Below, piece after piece: positions 9,642 through 16,799 of a DNA stretch of 21,287 nucleotides. The stretch is from Rhizophlyctis rosea. Taxonomy: Eukaryota; Chytridiomycota; Chytridiomycetes; Rhizophlyctidales; Rhizophlyctidaceae. How positions within the stretch are numbered: position 1 is the first letter of the stretch; every line of letters starts with the position of its first letter. The position numbers and the translations under genes are program-made. The DNA lies in assembly GCA_027596075.1 (NCBI GenBank), contig JADGJC010000090.1:456-21742 (forward strand). Direction: 5' to 3'. The notes beneath the pieces are model-generated. The model was not told where the DNA came from and ran no database searches. It saw nothing but the letters and a program-made list of their open reading frames with translations.

Positions 9642-9651
9642 TTTTTTTTTT
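9642..9651 (+). terminator. T10 run ending the left array locus
   Basis: Ten consecutive T residues directly after the last array unit. Runs of this kind terminate RNA polymerase III. With the TATA promoter upstream this is suggestive, not proof, of a Pol III transcript. The mirrored locus has a T9 run in the matching place. Confidence 0.35.
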
Positions 9652-9652
9652 C

Positions 9653-9709
9653 GCTCTGGTCTTTTGAGAATCGCTTCAGGGCGAGAAGGGTTCGTAGCCC
9701 TTACAGAGC
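9653..9709 (+). other. 57-nt cloverleaf-like fold with a T-arm-like hairpin
   Basis: GCTCTG (9653-9658) pairs with CAGAGC (9704-9709). Inside are TCT/AGA (9660-9669), TCGC/GCGA (9671-9684) and AAGGG TTCGTAG CCCTT (9686-9702). The last has a 5-bp stem and a 7-nt loop like a tRNA T-arm, and GGTTCGTAGCC resembles a B box. It is too short and its arms too small for a normal tRNA, so I call it only tRNA-like. Confidence 0.3.
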
Positions 9710-9737
9710 CATACTTTTGACTGTTTCGTATTGACAA

Positions 9738-9953
9738 ATGGACCACTCTGACAAAGGTGTTGATGAATTCTTGTTAGTTGAATCTGGTGTACTTGGGTGG
9801 TGGGCGGATGAGGAAGCACAGAAAACACAGTTACACAACCGTGACACCGAAAGCAGAGTGCGGGATCGCGGAAGTGTTCAAACAATGGAGGATGCAGCCT
9901 TCAACAAGGCCTTGAACAATATATTTTCATTATTCAAATACAGCTTACTGTAA
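9738..9953 (+). CDS. Short hypothetical ORF (71 aa)
   Basis: ATG in a GACAAATGG context opens a 71-codon frame (MDHSDKGVDEFLLVESG..., acidic and polar) ending TAA, between the left array locus and the 3' end of the minus-strand LRR-like gene. No domain, signal peptide or membrane segment is visible. It may be the real product of the 9136 TATA promoter after splicing out the array, or chance. Confidence 0.2.
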   Translation: MDHSDKGVDEFLLVESGVLGWWADEEAQKTQLHNRDTESRVRDRGSVQTMEDAAFNKALNNIFSLFKYSLL

Positions 9954-10126
9954 CTATACACTAGTCGCTACAAACTATCTGCCGAATACATAAGAACGCT
10001 ACACAGTATAATATATACAAAAGAGTCTGTCCACCGTTGTTGGTGGCCACCGAGTGTCACAGTCGCTTTGCGTTGGTTTCCACATTCCAAAGCAGTTTCC
10101 GGGTCTTGCTCAGGACCAGCTTGGCT

Positions 10127-11416
10127 TCAACAACCACGCAAATAATGCGGAACGTCGCGTTCAACGAGGGTAAGGCGGTGACGGAAGCTACTGCGAAGGT
10201 GTTGGAGGATGCTTGGGTGCGGGGACCCACGAAGGCGAAGGTAGATCTTTTCGTTGTCGACGAGGGGCTTGTAGTGGGTGTTGGTGATTCCGGTAAACGT
10301 CGTGTACGTAAGGAGAAGGTCTTGTAAAGCGGCCATGGACGCGAGGGTGTTGATAGCGCTGCCTGAGCTGAAGCGTTCTTCGTAGAGTTCGACGCGTTGC
10401 AGCGTGGCGGCGTCCTTCTGTATGTCTTGAATGCCGGACAAGAGGTTTTCGATCTATGACGAAAGTGGGGAAGGGAATCGTCAGCCTGAGTCAAGTGGCT
10501 CCAGGTCAGGCGGATACACCAAAAGAAAACCCACCTCTCCGGCACTTTGCTCCTTCCCGGCGACCACAAGCATCGAAATAACCTTGAGGTCCTGACCGAC
10601 CCGAGTCCAGTGTGCGTTGGCAATGTGCACATCGACGAGGACTAGGACGGAGAGTGTGGACCCGTGCGTAGGTATGAATCTGGGTGAGGCAGAAATGTAT
10701 TCCAGGCGAAGGTAGGCGACGTCGCAGCCGGATAAGAAATCGGACGGGATGACGATGCTGATTGCAATCGATGAATACATTGCAGAACATATTAGCAACT
10801 CTCAGCACAAGAACATACCTTTGACCGTCCTTTGTCCCCACTCCAATAAACTCCACCTCCCCCACCCACGAACCCTCCAAACTCGACTCGAAGGCCTCAA
10901 CATCCTCCACACACTCCACCAATCCCGGCACCTCCACCCCCTTCCCATCCTGCGAACCACGCAGTATGAGCAGTGCTTGCGGTTCGCTTCGTTGACGGCG
11001 GCGGTGGCGGCGGGTGCGGGTGCGGGTGCGGGTGCGGGTGCGGGTGCGGGTGGTGCTGCGTCGGGGTCTTGGGGTGCTGCGTCGACGGTTGCGCCGGGTG
11101 CGTTCTCGGCGGGGACGACGTTCGGTTGAGCTGGCTGTTGCTGCTGCTGCACTTGCTGTGTCGGGGCAGCTTGCTGCTGCTGCTGCAGCACTTGCTGTGT
11201 CGGGCCAGCTTGCTGTTGCTGCTGTGGTCGTTGCCGCCGTGGTCGTGGTCGGGAGGGAACGTTGGAGTTTGGTACGTTGGAGTTTGGTGGGAGGTCATTG
11301 GTGAAGCCTGGCAGGTCTGATATGTCCTGGAGTGCTCCGCCGCGACGTCGCAGCCGGAGTCGAGTTTCGGTGCCAGGGGCCGATGAGACGGTGTATGGGA
11401 CCGCGTTCTCAGACAT
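10127..11416 (-). CDS. LRR-like protein with Gln/Ala/Pro linker, copy A (exon 1 frame broken)
   Basis: Exons 11416-10819, 10757-10535 and 10453-10127 (minus strand). The start MSENAVPYTVSS...GTETRLRLRRRGGALQ mirrors copy B (MAENAVP...GTETRNAFRRRFGAFQ). A linker of NSNVP repeats, poly-Gln blocks and Ala-Pro repeats follows, then a globular part of about 230 aa (ALLILRGSQDGKGVEV..., IVIPSDFLSGCDVAYLRLEY, VLVLVDVHIANAHW...) with the spaced Leu/Ile pattern of irregular LRRs. Intron phases (2, then 0) match copy B. The frame that starts at the ATG does not run into the globular frame: it must shift between the GC-rich hexamer repeat and about 10970. I see no credible intron there, so either a disabling indel or an assembly error in the repeat is likely. 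The family is unknown to me. Confidence 0.6.
11011..11052. repeat. Hexanucleotide microsatellite (CGGGTG)7
   Basis: Seven perfect units encode the Ala-Pro dipeptide repeat of copy A. The apparent frame break of that gene lies just beyond this tract in the direction of translation. Confidence 0.9.
11150..11226. repeat. 39-bp coding tandem repeat, two copies
   Basis: Units begin CACTTGCTGTGTCGGG at 11150 and 11189. On the minus strand they encode 13-residue blocks of the type QQVLQQQQQAAPT. A separate 15-bp duplication ACGTTGGAGTTTGGT (about 11264-11288) encodes the NSNVP repeat. Confidence 0.8.
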
Positions 11417-11494
11417 GTTGGTGGTATGAAGATGAGGGAGGATAGGGGCCAATGGCTTAAGGAAACATGGGAAATTCCCGGCAGCAGGTCCGGC

Positions 11495-11502
11495 GTTATA
11501 TA
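11495..11502 (-). promoter_or_regulatory. TATA box of LRR-like copy A
   Basis: TATATAAC on the minus strand within CCAAAAATATATAACG, about 80 bp before the ATG at 11416. It occupies the same place as TATAAAAGG before copy B. Confidence 0.6.
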
Positions 11503-11520
11503 TTTTTGGTCGTTTCCCCC

Positions 11521-11559
11521 CTTTCCCACACATTGCTTCTCGCAATCACTGTGGGAAAG
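11521..11559. promoter_or_regulatory. 39-bp interrupted palindrome with two GTGGGAA (CSL-like) sites
   Basis: CTTTCCCACA at the left and TGTGGGAAAG at the right are perfect reverse complements (right arm 11550-11559). An inner pair, ATTGC and GCAAT, surrounds a short loop. YGTGGGAA is the known recognition motif of CSL (RBP-J/Su(H)-type) factors, which many fungi have. It sits 105-143 bp upstream of copy A, and one arm has an exact mirror counterpart (CGTGGGAAAG, 14107-14116) upstream of copy B. Confidence 0.5.
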
Positions 11560-11568
11560 TGCCCTCAA

Positions 11569-11584
11569 CATATGGAAATCCCCC
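11569..11584 (-). promoter_or_regulatory. Conserved upstream element GGGGGATTTCCATATG
   Basis: On the minus strand this lies about 155 bp upstream of copy A. The counterpart upstream of copy B is GGGGTATGTCCATATG at 14065-14080. The spacing to GTGGGAAAG is similar in both promoters, so it is a candidate regulatory element kept after duplication. Confidence 0.45.
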
Positions 11585-11599
11585 TAAATTCCCCCAAAT

Positions 11600-14040
11600 T
11601 GCATCTTTCCGAGCACGCCATCGTATCAGAGTAATCGCGCCGAGGGCGTAATGAAATGAATGATGCACGCTCTTGACTCAAAACTAAAGAAGAAAACCCC
11701 TTTCTCGTGGAGTGGAAACATGAAAACCAATGCGTGGAATGACGAAGTGGGGACCTGATTCCGCTCCCATGTATGTTAGAGTTGCCGATTTCATGGTCCG
11801 TTCATTTGAAAGTGTACAGTTTTGATGTAATATCATATGAAATCTCCATCTTTGCGCAGTAACAATCAGTGTTATCTCGAGATGAGGGACCCCCTCCCCC
11901 CACCAAGCATAAGAAACGTGCTCTTGTCCCATGTCATTTTCATTAGCACAGTAACTCAGCAGTGCGGTCGCGTCATTCCTGACTTCTTCATTGGGACAAT
12001 TGCATTGGTCAGTCCATCAAATGTGTAAAAAACACGTCGTGGGAAGGTCAACACAAAGGGAGGGAGCTATTTTTGAGGGACTGCAAACTGGGTGGACCGG
12101 TGGTGGCAATTGTTTTCATTTAAAGTGCCCCTCAATCGTTCACTGTGCCGCCACCAACTGGCTGAGTAGGACCCTGGCGCAACGCGTCTGACGCGTCACG
12201 TCTTGCAGCCCAAGCATTTATGGTCCTTTTTCACTGTTGGGGCTAAAGGCTCCGGCCCAACTCCCTCAACTCTACATTGTTGAGAGTGCCGGGCAATTGA
12301 AAATTGTTACTGATGCGTTAATCAAAAGCGCAGTTGATGTGTGGGCAGGCGTGGTGTCTTGCGGAGAATTTTGGCTCATCGCAATGAAGAGCATTCTCAT
12401 TGTAATCGATCATACTCAATTCGTCCGGAATTGTCATCCATTCCATTCGAACATGATTGATGAAATGGAACAATGTTTCTTGATAACTGACTCAAGCAAT
12501 GCGTATTGTTGTGGCGGGGTCGGGGCCACTGCTGGGTCCGCTGAGTGATGGAAAGTTCCATGGTCATGCAGGCAGCCTGCATATCTCACCATATCAAATC
12601 TGAATATGCCTCATGATGGAACCGCTTGTAAGGTGTCGCATTCGAGCCACAGGGTCCCATTGCTCCCTTCGTTTGCTACCATTTCATTTGCGATGGACTT
12701 GGTTCACAACTTGCCAATTCAATTTCATTCACAACGATTAAATTTTCTTCTTTAGTTCAGAAATTATTGCGGAGTAGAGATAGAGATTTTCCCAAACTCC
12801 AGATGTTTCAAAAATTGGTGACATGGGAGCCTGTCGAAACCATGACGTGTATGGTTAACAGGATGCAACTCCCCAGCTTTCAGACCCGTCTACAAAAAGG
12901 TCCTCCTACGATAAAAGGGCCCACAGGCACCAGAAGCGGCGGGAACACACAGGTCGAGTCACTTTACGATCATCCTCGACTGAAAGCTTGATCGTGTGGG
13001 AACTCGTACGGGGGGCATGCCGGTATTTATAGAAATCTTGTATCATTGGTGTAGTCATTGAAATGAGGGAGACGTTCGCCAGATATTACAGGCTGGAATT
13101 TACCTGATGTTGGAGTTGGAAATTTGAGCTTTTGAAGAATGATAGAAAAATGATTTGCACTCGCTTGTAATTGGATTGTGCTCACAACTTCGTATGCTGT
13201 ATGATATTCTTTGCCATGTGTGTTATTTTAGGGAAGGTTTTGCTGTTTTGGCCATCCCAACATACCATAGGTAAGCACAAGTTGCATGGCGAATTTCTCC
13301 TATTTTCGGTGATCTTCCCCCATGTCAAATTGCTGCGCACAATTGATGAGAGACAGAACATTCCATCAATTGTTGAAAAACAGAATGTTCCTCGCATAAT
13401 CAGCCAATGCAGGGATTTGGGCGTCGGGCGCGTTGGATTCTGTCATGGGCCCTTGCGTCACGCCCAAGACGCATCCCCCTCCGGTGACAGGGTCCATTCC
13501 CAGCGGCACAGTCATTCAGCCCAAATTAAACCTCCCCACCCGCTCCTTCCCCTTCGTCTTCATCTTTCCCACGTTCTCTCACACACAATGGAAAGAACAA
13601 ATTTCAGTCAGTTAACTCCACAAAGCAGCAGAAATGACGCGACCGTGCTGCTCAGTAACTTTGCAAATGAACGGCCGTCGAATCAAAGGGTTTTACAATG
13701 TTGGTGGATGATCAAAAGACCCCCAGTCTAAATGAGATAAAATGCATCGGTCATAGATGGTCTTATCTTCCCATCAAAATCAATCAGACGAGTCATGCAC
13801 TGAGTAGAGTTTCCGTTTTCCAAATGAATGTGTCATGGATGGTGGGTGGACCAGGTCCCCAACCTATACATGATATCATGCTAATATTGAAAAACGCACG
13901 TGTGTGTCAATGGTTGATGATAGCGGAAAGCGGGATCCCTCTCCATGCATGAGGTGTCATCGCATGACCCATTCATTTCATCGCACCATCTGCAATTACT
14001 TTGAACAGGATTGCGTGATTTGTCATTAGGGAGGGACGCC
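11600..14040. other. Spacer between divergent LRR-like genes; decayed inverted arms, no supported gene
   Basis: About 2.4 kb without a credible gene. It holds mirrored blocks listed under the inverted duplication out to about 12.18 and 13.48 kb. Nearer the centre I see no clear mirror matches. Two ACGCGT (MluI-box) sites lie at about 12180-12195 (CAACGCGTCTGACGCGTCAC). A pyrimidine-rich stretch ending ACACACAATGG (about 13540-13592) looks like a gene leader but opens only a short frame without a domain. Confidence 0.5.
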
Positions 14041-14147
14041 GAATCCGTGGGGAAAGGGGAAAAGGGGGTATGTCCATATGGGGGGATATTGTTTCGAGCG
14101 AGCAAGCGTGGGAAAGCGGGTCGAGGGAAGGGGAAGATCTGGGAAAA

Positions 14148-14156
14148 TATAAAAGG
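14148..14156 (+). promoter_or_regulatory. TATA box of LRR-like copy B
   Basis: TATAAAAGG, 73 bp before the ATG at 14221, followed by a 12-bp palindrome GACGACGTCGTC (14160-14171) near the expected transcription start. The CGTGGGAAAG and CCATATG elements lie upstream (14107-14116, 14074-14080). Confidence 0.7.
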
Positions 14157-14220
14157 ACAGACGACGTCGTCGAGGGAACTTACCTCCCATCATCCCCCAT
14201 TTCCTTCGCTCCTTCAAACC

Positions 14221-15443
14221 ATGGCCGAAAACGCTGTCCCCGTCGTCCCACCCCCTATTGAGGGTACAGAGACCCGCAACGCGTTCCGCCGTCGTTTCGG
14301 AGCTTTCCAACTCCTGTCCCAAATGCCACTTTTCCGAAACATCACTTCACCCGCCACTCAGCGAGCCGCACAAGTCCACCCACAAACTCAACAACAGCCA
14401 CCACAACCACAACCGTACCAACCACAGCAGGACCAACCGGCACACCACCCGCAACAACCCCAACAACCACAACAAGCGGTGCAACCAGCCCAACACCCGC
14501 AACCACCGGCTCAACTACAACAAGCACCCGTTCAACAACAACCACAACAGCCGCCCCAACAGCAGCAACAGCAAGCGGAGGCGGAATGCTTCGTTGTCGT
14601 CAGGGATGTCACCGAGAACAGCGTCGATCGGCCGCTGTTCCGGATGGTCAAGAACCGGCACGAGTTTGAGGAGTTTGAGCGGTTAGTGGTGGCGAAGAAG
14701 ACGGAGCGGATGGAGTTGATTTGTGTGGGGGCCTACGATGTGGAAGAACGGTGAGAGAGTTGGTTAGCTAATGTTTATCTCGCTGGTGCTAATCGTCGAA
14801 CATCTTAGGGTGGTGCTGCCGGACCGGTTCTTGGAAGACGTCAATCTTGTCCACATCCGCCTCGAGGACGTCATCGTACCCCAGTCTTTCCTGGCGATCC
14901 AAGCTACTGTGTCCCTCAAGACTTTGATAATGATGTCGTGCCGCATCGCGAACGTTCATATCCCTCGCCTCGCTGAAACATTCTTCCATCTGGAGACGCT
15001 GGTACTGGACATGCCGCTCTTGGCACCTGGGGAGGTTCGTATCTCCCCTCCACCTCGACTCGTCTGCCTTCTGTGTTCTCATCAAGCATTCTCCACCTCT
15101 ACAGCTCTTCAAACTCGTCGACGGCATCCGCCTTACCCAAGACCCAATCCCCAAGTTCAAGTCGCTTTCCATCTACCAACTGAAGCATTTGACCGGCAAC
15201 CTCCTCCATACCGTCTCCAAGTTTCCCCTCATTACCGACTTCCTCTTTACTTACTCCAAGTTCGTCCAACCGGAACAGTACATCACCCTCCGAAACGCCG
15301 CCGTAGCCAGGAAGCCCCACCTTAAGCTTGCGGTGAGAGGCTGCGACACGGACGTCGCGAAGAACGCTATGCAGCACGTATTCGGTAAAACCATTACATA
15401 CGACGACACCCCCGTGGTAAGGTTTCTATCGGTGGTCGGTTGA
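14221..15443 (+). CDS. LRR-like protein with Gln/Pro linker, copy B (intact, 364 aa)
   Basis: Exons 14221-14750, 14809-15034 and 15105-15443 give 364 codons plus TGA. The start AACCATGGCC is strong. Residues 1-45 carry the GTETRNAFRRRFGAFQ motif shared with copy A. About 45-120 is a Gln/Pro-rich, surely disordered linker. The rest is globular with an irregular LRR-like rhythm (VNLVHIRLEDVIVPQSFLAI, SLKTLIMMSCRIANVHIPRL, FKSLSIYQLKHLTGNLLHTV). No signal peptide, membrane segment, F-box or catalytic motif is seen, so binding of another protein is the best inference. It is the intact member of the divergent pair, and the exon junctions are supported by copy A. Confidence 0.75.
14751..14808 (+). 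other. Intron 1 of LRR-like copy B
   Basis: GTGAGA donor, GTGCTAATC branch region near 14785-14795, CTTAG acceptor (58 nt, phase 2). Same position and phase as the 61-nt intron 10758-10818 of copy A. Confidence 0.75.
15035..15104 (+). other. Intron 2 of LRR-like copy B
   Basis: GTTCGT donor, pyrimidine-rich tract and CTCTACAG acceptor (70 nt, phase 0). It matches the 81-nt intron 10454-10534 of copy A, where the last residues before it are also Gly-Glu. Confidence 0.7.
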
Positions 15444-15456
15444 GGAGGGTGTAGAT

Positions 15457-15544
15457 TAGGGTTCTGTATGTAGAGTTTTATCGTTGTAGCAGTAATCCGG
15501 TGCAGTATTAGTATGAGTAGGGTTCTGTATGTAGAGTTTCATCG
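15457..15544. repeat. 27-bp direct repeat in the 3' flank of copy B
   Basis: Copies at 15457-15483 and 15518-15544 (TAGGGTTCTGTATGTAGAG...) differ at one base and are offset by 61 bp, just after the stop codon. Probably in the 3' untranslated region. Confidence 0.85.
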
Positions 15545-15755
15545 CGGAGTAGTCTGTATCAGTCGGTATATGTAGTACCTTATGTATGAAGTAATGCTTT
15601 TCAAATAGTAACAGAGTGAACTTTGACCGTCTACTACTTCGCTCGTGTCAGTGAGTGAGTCGTCTTAGGTTGAAACATGAGGCTGCGAGATCGAAGCAGC
15701 CGTTCCAGCTTGGAGTCTTCAACAGGGTCCTGCGGTCCTGCTGTAAGTACCTTTT

Positions 15756-15804
15756 TTTGTGTGACACTATTGACTTTTGTGTGACACTTTTGAGTTTGTG
15801 TGAC
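15756..15804. repeat. Tandem repeat of TTTGTGTGAC, three units of about 20 bp
   Basis: TTTGTGTGACACTATTGACT, TTTGTGTGACACTTTTGAG, then TTTGTGTGAC. A GTAAGT donor-like site lies just before it (about 15743). The surrounding 15.55-16.27 kb holds only short frames with no recognisable domain. Confidence 0.8.
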
Positions 15805-16266
15805 GGTGCACGTGTTCTGTTGTTTCGGTTGGGGCTTCCTGCAGCTTCAAGCTGTCTCCTCCTTCCCCTGCGGTGTAGCAGCACCCGAGGCTCCAACTCC
15901 AATTGATATCACCTCAATGCTTCAGTGTGTACAAGGAGGAAAGAGCTTTCCTTATAGACTTGAACATACAGCTCTGTCACCAGAACGGGCCGCCAACGAT
16001 GCTCCAGCGGCGTTGTCTGACCTTCCTTCACCCCATAAGCGCACCTCAACCTGCGTCAAACAGTGGTCTGCCTTACAGCCCCGATACACTGGCCAGCGGC
16101 TCAATGCTCCTGCACGTTTGCTCAAACTACTGCACCACTTTCTGCATACTGCTGCACGCAACTTCTCTTCCCATGAGCAAGACAAACGCTTCCAACGCCA
16201 GCACTAACAGCTTTGCCAGGTTTCACGACCAACACTACATGCCCATTGCACGTTCATCATTATATT

Positions 16267-16297
16267 GAAACACAACACACACAAAAACACACACAGG
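16267..16297. repeat. CA-rich simple repeat
   Basis: Imperfect (CA)n with AAA interruptions, between the 3' flank of copy B and the end of the right array locus. Confidence 0.8.
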
Positions 16298-16420
16298 TTT
16301 TCTTCTTTACTTCAAGAGAAAATATGTCCACTGGTAGGATTTAAACCCACTCAAGGACGTTTTCCAAAAATTATATGGAGTTCGCACTCTACAGTCTGCA
16401 GCCTGCAAAAGTACTCTCCC

Positions 16421-16429
16421 AAAAAAAAA
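16421..16429 (-). terminator. T9 run ending the right array locus
   Basis: A9 on the plus strand is T9 on the minus strand, 15 bp after the last array hairpin. It corresponds in position to T10 at 9642-9651. Possible Pol III terminator. Confidence 0.35.
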
Positions 16430-16443
16430 GGGGGACCCCGGGA

Positions 16444-16645
16444 CCCACGAATGGGCAAGAACCCAATCCCCTCGCCACCAGTATGCCACATATTATCTGC
16501 CATACGGGAGACCCACGAATGGGCGACTCCTCATGGCCTCAAACCTCTTAACCCCTGCTAACTCCCGTGACAGCCAAAGCCACGAATGGTTACCTTTGGT
16601 TTGTCGTGCCCCGATGCTGCCAAAGCCACGAATGGTTATCTTTGG
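16444..16645 (-). repeat. Array of four UUCG-loop hairpins around CCATTCGTGG
   Basis: CCATTCGTGG (minus strand) occurs exactly four times: 16626-16635, 16580-16589, 16513-16522 and 16445-16454, spaced 46, 67 and 68 bp. Each folds with a TTCG loop. The two nearest the promoter have stem CCA/TGG extended by CCAAAG and CTTTGG (16620-16645, 16574-16599) across a 4-nt bulge. The two distal ones use CCCA/TGGG. Stem bases change in both arms together while the loop stays fixed, as expected for an RNA structure. No long reading frame spans the array. Confidence 0.6.
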
Positions 16646-16750
16646 TTGGCATCAGAGTCCGGCGTGAGACCAGTTGCCTGAATCCCGGGGGTAGACATGT
16701 CCTAAGGAAAAAGAAAAGAAGAGGGGAAGGAGAGTCGAGGGGGGGTCTGG

Positions 16751-16789
16751 CTTATATAGAGTTTGGACAATCTCTCGACTCCGCTTTTT
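16751..16789 (-). promoter_or_regulatory. Promoter of right array locus: GCGGAGT element plus TATA
   Basis: The minus strand reads AAAAAGCGGAGTCG, a 10-nt longer spacer than in the left locus, then CAAACTCTATATAAG (16765-16751), identical over 15 bp to 9129-9143. A pyrimidine-rich leader and GGACATG (ATG at 16698, only 20 codons) follow, as in the left locus. Confidence 0.7.
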
Positions 16790-16799
16790 CGGGCTTGTA

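Larger units (their letters stand above)
9104..16789. repeat. Diverged inverted duplication of a gene pair, centre near 12.82 kb
   Basis: Mirror-image matches: start codons of the two LRR-like genes (11416 and 14221), GTGGGAAAG promoter elements (11521-11530 and 14107-14116), ATGAAATGAATG (11651-11662 and 13970-13981), TGGGGACCTG (11748-11757 and 13852-13861), ACTGTGCCGC (12142-12151 and 13503-13512), GGACCCTG (12169-12176 and 13488-13495), and the outer promoter module (9129-9143 and 16751-16765). For the spacer and gene pairs, left plus right coordinates stay near 25609-25664, as expected for a mirror. The outer pair drifts by about 250. Gene content is also mirrored: outer locus and LRR-like gene converge in each arm. 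Confidence 0.7.

Noticed and set aside
9293..9746. Minus-strand protein of about 115 aa across the CTGTGCGCGG array
   Set aside because: The overlapping frames are Arg/Thr-rich with no domain. They arise from the GC-rich repeat and lie opposite a clear plus-strand promoter.
13171..13731. 186-aa plus-strand ORF with a hydrophobic start
   Set aside because: It has no family features, crosses two mirrored non-coding blocks of the inverted duplication (13488-13512), and its frame is not conserved in the other arm.
16300..16420. tRNA gene on the minus strand, suggested by GGGTTTAAATCC
   Set aside because: The T-arm-like hairpin is good, but no matching 7-bp acceptor stem, D-arm A box or anticodon arm can be placed upstream.
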